Below are positions 25,391-38,517 of a DNA stretch of 64,000 bases, piece by piece. The translations under genes were made by a program, and so were the position numbers. The stretch spans positions 1,662,841-1,726,840 of the forward strand of contig VTFK01000046.1 of NCBI GenBank assembly GCA_009617715.1, read 5' to 3'. The notes below the pieces were generated by a model. It saw only the letters and a list, made by a program, of their open reading frames with translations. It did not search any database and was not told where the DNA came from. The first letter of the stretch is position 1. Every line of letters starts with the position of its first letter. This DNA comes from Plectrocnemia conspersa. Taxonomy: Eukaryota; Arthropoda; Insecta; Trichoptera; Polycentropodidae.

Positions 25391-28300
25391 ACAAAACATT
25401 CAATAAATATTTTTAGTATATATTTTATCAATTAAATTTGTGATGTATCAATAAAAATCTAAAGTATATGCAGTATATATATGAAAAATTTAAATAAAAG
25501 TTAAATTTATAAAGTTTATATATAATATAACGATCATATAATACAAAAAAGATTCCATACTAAAAACTCAAATGTTAGTAACAATGAAATACTATGCTTT
25601 TAAAAACTTTTGGGTTAACTACTATAATATAAAGAAATGTTACATACACATATATAAACATATATTAAAACACTGTTTGCTCGTCCTTTTCTCGGGTCAA
25701 ATACAAATGGATATTCCATGTAATGCGATCTGGTTAAATGTTTATCTAGTCTATTTGAAACTATTTTCTATGGCAGTAAAGTAGTGCGAATGAAGCTTTT
25801 TTATTGTCGTTTTGTTTCAAAATTTTTGTCTCAAATAGGTCAACTTCTTAGTGGGTCGTAACTTTCGCTGAACCAAAATGGGTCAACGATTTTGACCCAA
25901 TTCCGCCAACGGGCACGTCTGAAAAATTCCAGAAACAATTTTGGACGTGCTTTTTTTACTGCCACCCTAAACAATACGAATGTGATTAGGAGTAATTATC
26001 AAACGCGCATAGAGTAAAGTTGGATCAAATTCCTTGACGGGTAATACTGTTGAGTGTAGCTTAAATTTCAAGCTAAAATATACTGAGTCTAGACAACGTA
26101 AAGGCAGACGTCTCAAAAACTTGTAACACGTCTGCGCGAATTTAATGAAAATTGCTCGCAAACAAATTTGATGCAGATTTTTTTATTTTGTTTAATTTAC
26201 ACAGTTTTGTGTAATAATAAAAATGTCAGAGAAAATTCTTATGCCAGCATCTGGCAGCAAATGTCTTAGAAGGGTTCTTAGTATCCTTTGTGAGTATAAT
26301 TTTTTTGCCTTATTTACTTTTATGCGATTATTTAGAGTTAATTAAACTATGAATAATAATACAGGATAAGTTTTATCATTTATTATTTCATTCGCGACTA
26401 ACTCGATTATTTGTATACGGAGTGCTTCATCAACACAAACTCTAAATAATACATTTAGGTAGTTAACATTGATATGTTATTAAATGCTAAGAGCAATATT
26501 TCGCAACTGATGTTTCGCAAAAATAAATAAATAATTGATTGTTATGTTATTTTTTAAATTCAAAAGTAACCCATGAAAAAGTACTGACATGAAATCGGTT
26601 GTTAATTGTAATGTGTGCTACGCACACACAGGCGATAAGTTCCGAAATGCAGGTGAAAACGTAATAAAGTTATATAGTTACTGAATTGCAAGAATAATTA
26701 ATTATCATGGTGTTGTAGTAATTAATTATACTTACTCATAAGCCCATGCTTAAAAAATTTTTCAAGAACAGATTAATAAGAAGATACCATTTTTTAATAA
26801 TACCATCAGTAGATATGTAAATCGTTGATTGACAAGTTTGAAAACAACGTAAGAAAAAAAGCAGTGCCAAAAAACTAGCATTTATTAGTTTTGTAGACAA
26901 CGGTTCAATACCCTATTATATTAAAAAAGGCTATATATGTTAAAATCTAAACTAAGTTTTTTTGCTCTTACTGTAATAAAAAAGAAAAAAAAAAGTTTTT
27001 AAAGAGTTATGAAGGAACTGCCTGTTTTTTTGTTAACAAATATGTAAGAACAAACAACCTAAAGTTTATGAATAAATTATCATATATTATTTCAGTTATT
27101 CGTAATAAATGCTGTTTATTTTCTTTGTACGTTAATGCAATATTAAAAATTGTACATTAATGCAATATAAAAAATCTGAACCTAAATTTATCGAAATTGT
27201 TTTAAAATAATCTGATGTTATAAGAATTCCTCATTCGAGTCAAATCAAATCAGCTTTGAGGTTATTCACTCAGAAAAAGGGTTTGAAACACTGGCTTATT
27301 CAAATCAATGGGTTAATTAAAAACAATATAGATATATGCCAAGTGCAAAATTACATATTTATAACTATTGTCAAGTCCATCATGTATAAAAAATCTCAGC
27401 ACTCTAGAAGCTCAGAATTGTCAAAAGTCTGGTGAGATATTGCCAGATAATTAATTTTCTCCATGATAAAGTTTTCTTCGCCAGGTTCTCAGGAGAGCAA
27501 TTAAATCACTCGAGACGAAGAGACTGAAATCGACGATTCCCATTTCAAAATACCGATTTGCAACACGACATCCCAGCGGATATCCCCCTTTGAGCAGCCA
27601 TTTTGTTAATTAAAAGATCGTCGGAAAAAATATACTGTTTTTACTATTGTGTCTATTTTTTGTATATTAAAGCTGAAAAACATACAGGGCTTTTATGTCG
27701 TACGCGTAAAAAATAAATTGCTCTGTTTCGTGTTGATTGTATACATTTTTTGTGTGTATAAAAATAGTGTTGCTATGTTACATTTGATTACATGTTCAAT
27801 TTGAACGATTCATACAGTATTCATATTTTAAAATACGTAAAACTATATAAACAAGTACCAGTCGTTTTTGATATGTCACAAAAAGATATTATTAACTTGG
27901 AATACTTTACTGTTTGTAATAAAATATCAAATAAATGACGCGATTATATGTGATACAAATTCTGACAATTTTAATTATGTAAATATTAGTCACATTAAAT
28001 ACGTATTGATTACGCCTTTTGTACGCTTGACAATTTTTAAATCGCCAAGTGACCGAAAGTACATTTCACAAATATTTTCCAGATAGAAAGAAACGCTTTC
28101 TTAAGTAAAGACTACTTTTAAAACATTAATATCAATATTAAATAAAAATAAATAAATAAAATAAATAAATAAAAATAAAAGTTGGCACATTCGTGTATGT
28201 ATAATTGGCAATTAATTAAATAATATTATTAGTGTTCATTAATATACTAGTATGCTCATTAAAGGGCCACTCATATTAAGTTTACCGTTTTATGTTTATA

Positions 28301-28849
28301 ACACTAATTAAAAATCTGCAATAAACAGCATTACTGTATTTTGAGGTGAAGAGCTGTTTGGTGCGTAATGAGATTTTTTACGACATAAAAATAATATGTG
28401 CTGTCTTTGATGAAAAAATAAATTGTTAAAGATAAAGTGCTGAGATTTTATGTACTGCTTTTCACACAAAGGAACATGAAATAAAGATATTCATATGCAT
28501 TAGCAAGATATCTGACATCTAAGCCCTTTTTGCTCAATTACTACATAAAAAATAAAGCTGTCATTTATATGATATATTATAAGGTTTATATACATATTTT
28601 TTTTTTATTATCATTATTGGGTTCTGTTTAGAATTGTATCGAGTAGTTTAGATTATTAGACAACATACTTAGTTATTTATTGTTTTAAGAGTTGAGGTTA
28701 TCACGAAATAAATCTCGCTTTTTATAAATTTATATTTTAACAGTCAATTGTGCTTTGGACGTTGATACTTGAGTACGTATTTTACAAAGTGTTTTAAACA
28801 AAATTACATAATATATAAATTGCTTTACAAAATCAGCAACTAAGTATTA

Positions 28850-29570
28850 GGAGATTTATTAGAAATTATGATATCAAGAATAGTCCTAGTGGGAGACCAG
28901 CAAAAATATACGATAATGTTCTGGCTGGAGAAATAATAATTATCAATAAGATGGCCGAGGAACTGAACCAGTCTGATTTCAACATTGCAATATTGGAAAG
29001 ACACGTAGACAACGTGTTCTAAACAACTTTGGCTATTCAAACAAGTCAATACAGATCCATATATCCCAAGAGCTTGAAGCTGAGTAGCTTTTCTCGATTA
29101 TTTGATAACCGGATATGGAAAATGGGTGTTGCGACTACAATCGTCGAACAAGACTGTAATTATTCAAAAGTCAAGTTGCAAAACTTACTTCGAATTCCGG
29201 GCTCACTGTAAAAAAAGTTATTTTTCATGTATGGTGGGATTGCAAAGGGACTGTGCATTACGAAACTCTAAACTTGGCCAAACAATAAGAAAAATCAGCT
29301 AGATCATTTGCACGTGAAAAAAATGTACTTGTCAACAGAAGGCAAATCGTTCTACAACACCTATGTGGCAAAATTAACTATCGATAAAATCAAGATTTTG
29401 TATGATCCGCCTTATTCTTTGAACCTTGCTCCTTTCGATTAGTATTTACTTAGTTTACTGCAACACTTCATGAATATAGAAAATTAATTAAAAATACAGA
29501 CGATATGAAAAGTATCAGAAAGTTTTGTACCAAAACTTCCCATATTTATGCTGATGTAATGTAATGAAAA
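28850..29570 (+). pseudogene. mariner transposase remnant, copy 1
   Basis: Translated fragments follow a mariner transposase. GRPAKIYDNVLAGEI (about 28890) and MAEELNQS (about 28951) lie in the N-terminal helix-turn-helix region. A DNRIWKMGV segment (about 29104) sits where the first catalytic block is expected. The match continues with a VWWDCKG-like stretch (about 29230) and DPPYSLNLAPFD (about 29405), which replaces the usual PPYSPDLAPSDY that carries the third Asp. Multiple stops and frameshifts make it inactive. Terminal inverted repeats were not found. Confidence 0.75.
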
Positions 29571-32500
29571 ATAATCAAAAGTTGCGAGAAAGTTATATCT
29601 TAAAAAAATATATTTTTAATAAAAAAAAATATTTTTTAATTTTATTAAAAACAAGAAATTAATTTTAAAATAACCTAATATATAAACTATTAAATCGATA
29701 TTTGTTTTTTCTTTAATTAAAAAATAAAATACAAATAAAATGCAATTAAAATACCAAGAAAGTTTATTTTTGTTATTTCTAGCAAAACAAAGCACAACAA
29801 AGATGTCATTTAAAAATGCCAAAAATATTCGTTTGAATCTTATACCCGATTTTTACTAATGATCTATTAAATATCATATTAAATTATTATCCATTTTAAT
29901 TTATTTACAATAAATATATACCATCAAAGAAATATTTTTCCGTTTAAGTAAACAGCAACCAAGATTTTTTAAATACATGTAATTAAAAAACGACAAAAAG
30001 TGTTTTCTCGTCTTGTATAAATACATTAATAATATAAACCAATAATACAAGGTACTGCGTAAATTAAATAGCAGGAGAAATGAAAAATTATACTGTTTTT
30101 CAATTAACTTTTAAGATGTGAAAAAAAGACAAACAAGAAAAGCATAAGTGATATTTTTCATTAAAATAAATTTTCATACTTGGTAAGATTTTCTTAATTT
30201 ATGCAAAAATTTAATATATTATATATAAGAAAATTAGTATATTATAATATATACCATGCTTAGAAAAAAAACGTTATTTTTTATTATATTTTCTGTGTTT
30301 GTTGTACGTTACAGGTATTATAATATATTATATACAATATTATGAGGGTAGCAAAACATTGGGAGACCCTCGAGAGAATTCCCTTTTTCAAAACTCAAAC
30401 ATGCTTCGTTGCCATCGCGCTTGGGGATTTACCATGACTGAGGGCCTTTTGTTATTTAATCAATATCGACGATATTATATGAGAATTCCAATTTGATACT
30501 AAGTTTAAAAATATTAAAAAAAAAAACACCGCCTGATAATATAAATTTTCAACATTTTAGGATGCATTTGAGTAATTATAGTTATATATGGTACAAACAA
30601 TTATATTAAAAGTAATAAGAACCTTTATTTATATGAATCTGATTATTACTGCAAACAAGAAATAGGGTTTGAAAGTTTATTTCGTACAGTATTTTTTTCA
30701 CCAATATCAGATGTATGTCAACACAAATAATATCAAGAAAACTAATATTTTTATGCCTATTATATTTTTTTTATGTTTTCTTCCATTACGAACGCATAAA
30801 CGTTACACAATAAATTCAACGGTTATAAATGGTCAATAACTTTAAAGTTTAAACTCTAAAAAATGTTTAATTGCGAATGGTCAATAATCTTGTAATAAGC
30901 ATTAAGTACTTTTATCACAAATGGTCAGGAATTTTTTGACTTATGATTAGTAAAGAGATTTTAAACAGCCAGTTTAATATATAAAACTAGCAATAATTTC
31001 TTAAAATATATTTTTTTCATTTATAATTTAAAAATAATACCATTACAAAAATATTATTATTTATTATATAAATTATTTTACTTTAAGCAATTGAAGTCGA
31101 TTTTCTTTCTTAAATTTCTCTCCACATATGACACGTATTGAAACACCTGATAACAAACAAATAGTTTCAATAGTTTTATTCATCCAAATTTTAGGATTTA
31201 ACCGACCATTCAAATAAACAAACTGACACTAAATTATAGGTTCTAATCATTTAATATACTAAGGGACCATTTAAAATATTTACTGGCGGTTACCAACTGA
31301 CATTTAATGTAACGACCATTTAATCGATTTAAAAAAAACTATTAATAGATAGTTTTAATCAACTAACTTGAAAATCACTTTAATTTAATTCCAATACTTG
31401 ATTACATGTTAATAAAATATATTTACTATATATATTTAAATTATTTCACATATTACTTATTATTTATGTACTGTTTTGACTATCACTTCAGTATAGATTT
31501 TTATGTTAGTTTTTAGCAACGTTTACCTGTAAACTGATTTTATTAATATTTTTTTGTTAATCGATACTATATTTAGCAATTTTTCATATATTTTTTTAAA
31601 TGATTTAAAGTATATTTTAATAAAAACATACATTCTATAAGAAAAAAAAATTTAAAATATACTTATTATATATATTCAACCACACAAATTATACTTTTCT
31701 AAGTGAAAAACATTTTTTTTTTAAATTTTAATTAATAATTTACAGTACAAAATCGAAGTTATAAAGATCCAATTTATACAATGTACTATTGTAAATAGTA
31801 TTAATATAAATTATATTATATCTCTTTCTTAATTTATTTAATTAAAAATTTCAGATCTATGCTTTCAATAAAAATGTAATTATATATCAAAAAAACAATA
31901 TTTAATTTTAAAAATTATGCACTTTAAAAATTGTAAAAAACTAAACATAAATTTGAACAAATTTATGGAAAAAAAATTGCTAAAAATCTCAAAGGTATGT
32001 TGTCTTATATTAATTAAATATTAATTAAAAATTACTGTTAATGTAGAAGTTAAGGAATAAGAGAGTAATTTATTAAAAAAATAGCGTCAATGGGTTATAC
32101 TTTGATTAATATCTGTATTTTTAATATTATATAATGTAATATTACGTAAATTGATAATCGCAAGAATCGATTTATATGAAGGTTTGTTTATAGTGAAGCA
32201 GTCACTGCAAACAAGGACTTAATATTTATCATCCGATTGAACGACGAGGTAAATCGATAAGTACTTGGATACCGATAACAATACTGTACTGTTAACATGT
32301 TGATGTCCATTCGGACTCGTCGCATGTTAAATGTATATATATATATATAGGAAGGAAATAAAGGAAGAAATAAAGAATAAAGTTTAAGATAAGCTAGGTA
32401 TTTAAACAACTGGCTACGTATTATATAGAAATAAGAAAGGCTGCGTATAATGACGATAAATAAACATACTATAGAATCAACTATAGAATCTTAAATTCAT

Positions 32501-32769
32501 AATTTTATTTATTGCAGTATATTAGATATAGCATGTCTCTATAGCTGCTGTAGTATTATACAGTTATCTATTCAATTACTATAAGACTTTGACTCAGACG
32601 ATAAATCAAAAAATATCAGAGATCGAAGTTTCAGTAAAATAAATAAAAATATATTTAGTTAGTTAGCTTTCGTTTGCCATATGAACATTTTCTTGCATAA
32701 AAAATGGGAAAATCGGTACATGATATTATATATGTGTGTAATATAAGCAAAAAAAGGACGGATACTCAC

Positions 32770-32999
32770 TCTCCCATTTCGTGATCGACTGCAACTCTAC
32801 AAAGCACCCCTCGGTCCATGGAACATTTGCCGGTTATTGGATCAGGAGGTGCCAGATTGATGTAAGGTGGCTCTTCCAGGAATGTGATCTTTAAATGAAA
32901 TTTTTCAGGCACTCCTTGCGGCGGTGTATGGCTGTTTCCCGGCCAAACGATATCCTTGATATCCAATCCCTCCTTTTGCCATGATTTCCAAACACCGAT
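32770..32999 (-). CDS. NMDA-type glutamate receptor subunit 2-like, exon: linker and start of S1 ligand-binding segment
   Basis: Read on -, the exon starts after the acceptor TTATTCGCAG and encodes [20 protein letters not shown], then [20 protein letters not shown] and [19 protein letters not shown]. It ends HEMG plus two bases of a split codon before the donor GTGAGTA. The WP linker after the amino-terminal domain and the TFLEEPPY strand match the start of the S1 half of the glutamate-binding domain in insect NMDAR2 proteins (TLEEAPF in vertebrate GluN2). The product is a postsynaptic cation-channel subunit that pairs with NMDAR1. The phase matches the exon at 62033-62180 (phase 0). Alternative ionotropic receptors lack this [17 protein letters not shown] block as I know it. 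Confidence 0.88.
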
Positions 33000-34896
33000 C
33001 TGCGAATAAAAAGGGAAGCGGTTTAATATAAAAAAAAGTTGGGATATTCTAAATGTAGCACAGTTGGAAAATGTATTTATTCAATATTTTCTGACTGAAC
33101 TTAGAGGCAGGTTTGATACTTAATTTTTGCTCTCGTATTATTATTTTCATTTTAATTTTTTTTTATATAATAGTGAATTATTTTAAGAAAATACACTGCA
33201 ATATTTAATTCTATAATATCAATATAACAAACGATACCTTTTGCTCATATGAGATAAATAGTGACCTCTATGTAGTTTAGCACTAAAAATTATTTGTTGT
33301 ATAATATATACTCAAAAGGTATGTAAGGTTTAAATATTTATAAGATATTATAATCACACTTGTAATGTAATAAATATAATTTTTATTATTTGTATAGTTA
33401 ATTTTATATGAATGTATTATATCATTTATCTACAGATTATTTACACCCAATTTATTTTTTGCGAAGTTGTGCTGTATTGAATCTGTAATTAAGTAAGATT
33501 TAAGAAATAGTAATATAAATATACATACATTTAATATATCTTATAATGTTTATAATTAAAATTATATGAATATATATTCATAATCAAATATGAAATAAAA
33601 GCATAAAATTGTAAATTATTATGCATTAAGAATTATAACAACAAACAAAGGTTTATTTATAGCCCTTTTTATTAAAGTTTAAATAGAGCTTAATTTAAGT
33701 TTTAAAATAATTTTTATGTAAGTAGCTTGATATATCATATCTATATATATGACGTGACTTAATTTTTTTGGTTAATCATCGAGTTACTCGTCAACAAGAT
33801 TAGGTAAACATAATTAGGTTTTCAATAAAAATTATAAATATGCTAATTACACTACAAACTAGAACCACTTTATGATTTATATAGGCTTTGAAGCCACCTT
33901 TAAATATATACTAGCGGTTTTACCATTAATCTACAGTGTTGTTTTTATTGTATAATTTATGACCGTCCAAAAGTAATTTACATCAAATATTGAACTTTGA
34001 CCATAAAAAGTTGGAAAAAGTTTCCACCTTAATCAGTGAATGCGAATGATATCTTATTTTTTAAGCTGAAACAAATTTACATTAATATTATTTACGTTTA
34101 TTTTATTTTTTACCTACAGGTCTATATATAATTTACTTTATAATAATTAATACCTTACACTACAGATTCGTAAGTGTAAAAACATTGTATGATATATGTA
34201 ATTATCTTATATTTTTATTTATCTTGCATTATATTTAGAACTGTGCACAGCGAAAAGTTAATAAAAATAATACTAGTTCGCGATTTTTTTATGTGATATG
34301 TGATTTTGCAATCTTGAATCGAGTATAAAAGAGTTCAGTAATAGATAAATATATATCTATTAAAAAAACTGATTAATCTACACTTTATAAAGTAAACTCT
34401 AATTTAAAATATAAAAAATACATCAATTAATGTGTACATCATGTCAGAACATTAATAAATATTCTTTGAGGTTTTTATTTTCATCAATTTTTTTATTGGA
34501 TAATTTAGGATATATCTGCCGATAATGCTTTTATTTTCCTAATCATTCTTAAAATTAAACTCTTAATACAACAAACTAAGACACAGAAAATGTTATTAAA
34601 AGAAGTTTTCATAAACTTGCTCCTTAGAGTTATTTTCTGTCAGGATGTACAATTTACCGTTAAGATAACAGAACTGTGTCGTTACTTTGAATAATAATAC
34701 CGATTTGTGTTTAAAGCTCAAACTTTAGATTATAAATTAATTTATATTTTATGACTGAAGTAAATTAATAAGTTACAATTAAAAATATATTTTATTCTTT
34801 GCTAAAGTTTTATGTATATAACGCTTGCTTTAAATATGTAACGTAGATGGAAAAGTTTCGGACAGAAAGCAACTCAGTGTTACTAACCTACTTCTC

Positions 34897-34909
34897 ATGG
34901 AAACAATAA
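34897..34909 (+). repeat. 13-bp target-site duplication, left copy
   Basis: ATGGAAACAATAA is identical to 35718-35730 and brackets the truncated jockey-like LINE fragment. Confidence 0.85.
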
Positions 34910-35377
34910 ACCGAGCAGGGCAAAAACATTGGATGGAAAACGAGTGTTAGGTATCTGGGTCTTCACTTAGATTCTAAATTAAAATATACAAAGCATATAA
35001 AAGAAGTACGGTCTAAAGGGCTTGCCGCCATTTCAGCTCTGAGACCCATTTTTAACAGAAAAAGCGCGTTGACGATTAAAAACAAAATTTTATTATATAA
35101 ACAATTAATACGACCGATATTAACATACGCTTGCCCAGTGTGGAGTAATACGTGTAAAAATAATTTTAATAAGTTACAAGTAATTCAAAATAAAGCTGTA
35201 AAAATAATTTATAACACCCCATATTATACTAATTTAAAGAAACTCCACACTCGATATTCTATACCTACAATTAAAAATCACATTATTACTAATACGATAA
35301 ATTATTACAAAAATATCTCGCGTGAACATAATAATAAATTAATTGCAAAATTGGTAACTATGACAAAGTCACACTAA
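34910..35377 (+). pseudogene. LINE ORF2 C-terminal fragment
   Basis: The frame is open from the truncation point. It includes SVRYLGLHLDSKLKY, AAISALRPIFNRKSALTIKN, QLIRPILTYACPVWSN and KLQVIQNKAVKIIYNTPYYT, the thumb/C-terminal region after the reverse-transcriptase palm. It lacks the catalytic blocks. Near the end a single-base deletion (around 35351) throws the frame into a stop at 35377. In the neighbouring frame the expected tail NFKYKHKMPKHIML continues to a stop at 35419-35421. Confidence 0.85.
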
Positions 35378-35717
35378 ATTTCAAGTATAAACATAAAATG
35401 CCTAAGCACATAATGCTTTGATAGCAAATCTGTAACCACGACTTCAATAGCCATAATTCGTAAGTGTTATTTTTAATTATGTATCTTATATTTTATTTAT
35501 TTTATTTTCTTTTTCTTATTGTATACAGGTTTTAGTATTTTCTCCTTAAATTTTACTTATTAAATATTGCATATTGTTGCCTCTATTTTTATTTAAACTA
35601 TTGTAATTTCGCTTGTAAACATGATAATGGCTAAAAGCCAGAAACATGTAATTTATAACTTGTATAAAACTAAATTATTTTTGAAATAAACATTTAAAAA
35701 AAAAAAAAAAAAAAAAA
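34910..35717 (+). mobile_element. 5'-truncated jockey-like LINE, 3' end only
   Basis: The fragment carries the last part of ORF2, a 3' UTR and a terminal A-tract of about 22 bases. It is flanked by a perfect 13-bp duplication, the hallmark of target-primed reverse transcription. Its protein is close to the C-terminal part of the larger element at 57196-60250, so both belong to one family. The intact flanking duplication and long A-tract indicate a fairly recent insertion. It is antisense to NMDAR2. Confidence 0.9.
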
Positions 35718-35730
35718 ATGGAAACAATAA
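35718..35730 (+). repeat. 13-bp target-site duplication, right copy
   Basis: ATGGAAACAATAA follows directly after the LINE A-tract and matches 34897-34909. Confidence 0.85.
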
Positions 35731-37410
35731 TATTTGTACTAAGTACTACCCGTTGCAAACATTTTCCGAATTCTACTCTATTAAGTAAAGTCAAGTTTCA
35801 AAATGTTCATGAATTTATATTACTTCAATTTTTTTACCATAATAAAAATGTTTTAATATAATTATTGTGAATGCTACTATTAAAATTCACAATCGAGCTT
35901 GGAAAAAAAAGTAGAGAGGTTTTATTTAGCTCATAAATTAAATATAATATATTTATGACATGTATGTGCAAATTTTAAACTACACTATGTATGAACACAC
36001 TTTTAAAAGACAAGGTTACGTGTCTGGAAAGCCAACGAACAGTGTCACGTATTTTTTCTTTCCAAAACCAAATAGGTTCGCATAAGAAATGCATTTCATG
36101 GTGACCCAGTCAAGGAGGAGCTTTGAATGCGAAGTGGTTTATCTATAAATTTATGTGAATCGCACGAGGATTCTGCGAATGTGTACTATGCGAAAATCAT
36201 ACCAATAAAAAAGCGAGGGGAGAAAAGAGATATATAAGAATAATATGCTGAAGTCACGTATCAGATTTGACGCGAACCCGGTCGAGATAATTTCCAACCT
36301 ATGATATATAAATGTTACATAAAACATACACACATCTCGAACCAGGCAATAAATCATGTTTATTTATTTACAAACACGCTGTATACGGCGGAGGCTGTGT
36401 TTCACTGGTAAAAAATCTGTTTTTGAGATACTTTCAGTTGAAATTTCCGAAATGTGAAATGTTATATAATAATACAAGATAAATTTTAACGGAAACGTCC
36501 ATCGGGTGAAAATAAAGCTAGCTATTGTTTATGTTATCATTTGACGGTTTGATTAAACTTTTCTAATGTATTGTATTTTTTAAATAACGTGATCAGCACG
36601 ATAGTTATGAGTTAGATCTCACAAAAGAGAATAATTATTATTAAAATTCCAATCGGTTCATTTGGATTTTTTTACTTTTATATGAAAAACGTAAAAACGT
36701 TGAAAACAACTTTGCTGTTCCGTCAGTACATTGTAATAATATATATTTAAAAAAATCATTATCGATTCTCAAATAAATAAATATGTATAACTTAATTTTC
36801 TACTTGTCTAACTTTATAACAAATTTTGTTACATAAAAAGTCACTTAATATTAAAAAAATATAATAAAACCCTAAGTATTACAAATCACATTTGAAAATT
36901 ATTAAAAATCTAACGCAATAAAAAATTAAGCACGCATGAAAAATTACGTTACCGAGCGTTCACACTATGACAGACGCCACCATTCGTCATATAAAGCGAA
37001 AGTCTACAGTCAGTGTCAATAAAACAAAAAATAATATTTGTATTAATAATAATATTAATAATAAGCAATAGATTAACTATTAATACAGACTCGAACGACT
37101 CAATATAAGTATAAGTCTTATCTCTAGAAAGAGACAAATAGTGGCTCTCTGCGTATTTGAGACTAAGCTACTAAAAAACAACTGACAATTGAAAAACACC
37201 TTCAACTAGGATTAAACTGTTTTTTTGCGCACTATATTCAAAATATAATTGGAAAAATATACGTAACCAAGTGTTTTATTCTTATATGCGGTACAAAAGG
37301 GTCACAATCAATACATACGAGTAGGCATTGTGACAACAATTAACTGAAACTGAAGTCCAAGAATTGGTGTTTATATTGTAGGCATTGTATTAGAAATAAT
37401 ATATTGATTA

Positions 37411-37520
37411 CTAACTGTCAGTACCTCACTGTCGCGAGGTACTGCAGCTTGCGAGTGTACGATTACCGGACCCTTAACTTTTTGCGTTTTAAATATTATT
37501 TTTCTGCGTTCTAATTCTTT
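37411..37520 (-). mobile_element. hairpin-ended repeat, copy B (inverted relative to copy A)
   Basis: Read on -, this matches 7431-7540: AGAACGC, AAAAAGTTAAGGGTCCGGTAA, ACACTCGC, then the stem AGTACCTC...GAGGTACT, then GACAGTTAG. Copy A has GGTACCTC...GAGGTACC, so the outer base pair changed on both arms and pairing is kept. This copy ends in TTAG instead of CTAG. Confidence 0.55.
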
Positions 37521-38477
37521 TGAATAAATTTGTGAAAGTTTGAGCGTATAAGAAAGAAGGCCAATTAAGAGCCAATTCAACCTCCAAAAAACACTTGTGA
37601 TGAAAGCTGTTTTTAAGCCCTACGTTGGGCGTCCGTCTAATAATTACAAAAGATATAAGACTATTTGTTTTTTGGAAATTATAAAGAAAGGAGTTCAAGG
37701 AGTTTTTAATGCAATTGATGGCTTACTGTACAATTTTAGTCGCTCATCATATTTCAAACGTATATTGTTTTATGAATTTTAAATACAATTTTCGAAATAT
37801 AATAAATTATTTTTAGATTCCGTTTCATTGTAAATTATAAATTTTTGATATTTTAAATAATATATATTTTTATGTATTACTATAAAATAATTTTATGACG
37901 ATAATAAATTACTTAATTTCACATGGATATATAAATTATATTTTAATAGTTGTACAATGAATATTACTTTTATGTTAATTTTGCGCTTAAACCACACTTA
38001 AAATAAAATTGGTAAAACCATTTTATCATTTATGAATATATAAAAGGTAAATAACATACAATTTATTTAAAAGGTACTTGGAAAAGATAACACTATAGTT
38101 ACATTTTGCATAAATTAATATTAAACCTTGAATATTTAACGTCTCAATCTTGAACACTTATTATTATTATAATATTTTTAAATTAAACAATAGGAGTCCT
38201 TAGATATAATACATTAAAGGCGTTAATGGGTTGAAAGAAGAATGAGATATAGCGCAATATAACATTGAGATGCCTATTTCTCATCAATGTCTGAAACAAT
38301 ACAGTACTCCTTTCATTATGTTAAGATATAATATGATATTTGCTCGGAGCTTTCTCATTTGTAAAATTAACTGTACCCCAAAGTTCAATTAATTGTTTGG
38401 CTTTTATATAATATATATTGATAAGATCGTTTATTATACTCTTAACAATGAAAAATATACAGTATAGTATCATTATT

Positions 38478-38517
38478 ATATACTACAATAGTAATAGTAT
38501 TAATTATTGTAGTATAT
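38478..38517. repeat. perfect 13-bp inverted repeat
   Basis: ATATACTACAATA (38478-38490) and TATTGTAGTATAT (38505-38517) pair around a 14-base loop. It is AT-rich and could be chance or a relic of a small inverted-repeat element. Confidence 0.5.

Larger units (their letters stand above)
12199..32769. other. long non-coding stretch between the fucosyltransferase gene and the left NMDAR2 exon
   Basis: No host exon was recognised on either strand. It contains the repeats and transposon remnants listed separately and otherwise A/T-rich sequence. Slightly GC-richer islands without recognised content lie at about 14640-14830 (77-codon - frame, no family resemblance), 18200-19400, 25850-26160 and 27480-27600. 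Because NMDAR2 must continue on the - strand, this is most likely intron sequence of that gene. Confidence 0.5.

Noticed and set aside
25967..26161. 64-codon frame on - near palindromic TGGGTCAA/TTGACCCA
   Set aside because: No family resemblance; the palindrome is short (8 bp) and expected by chance at this scale.
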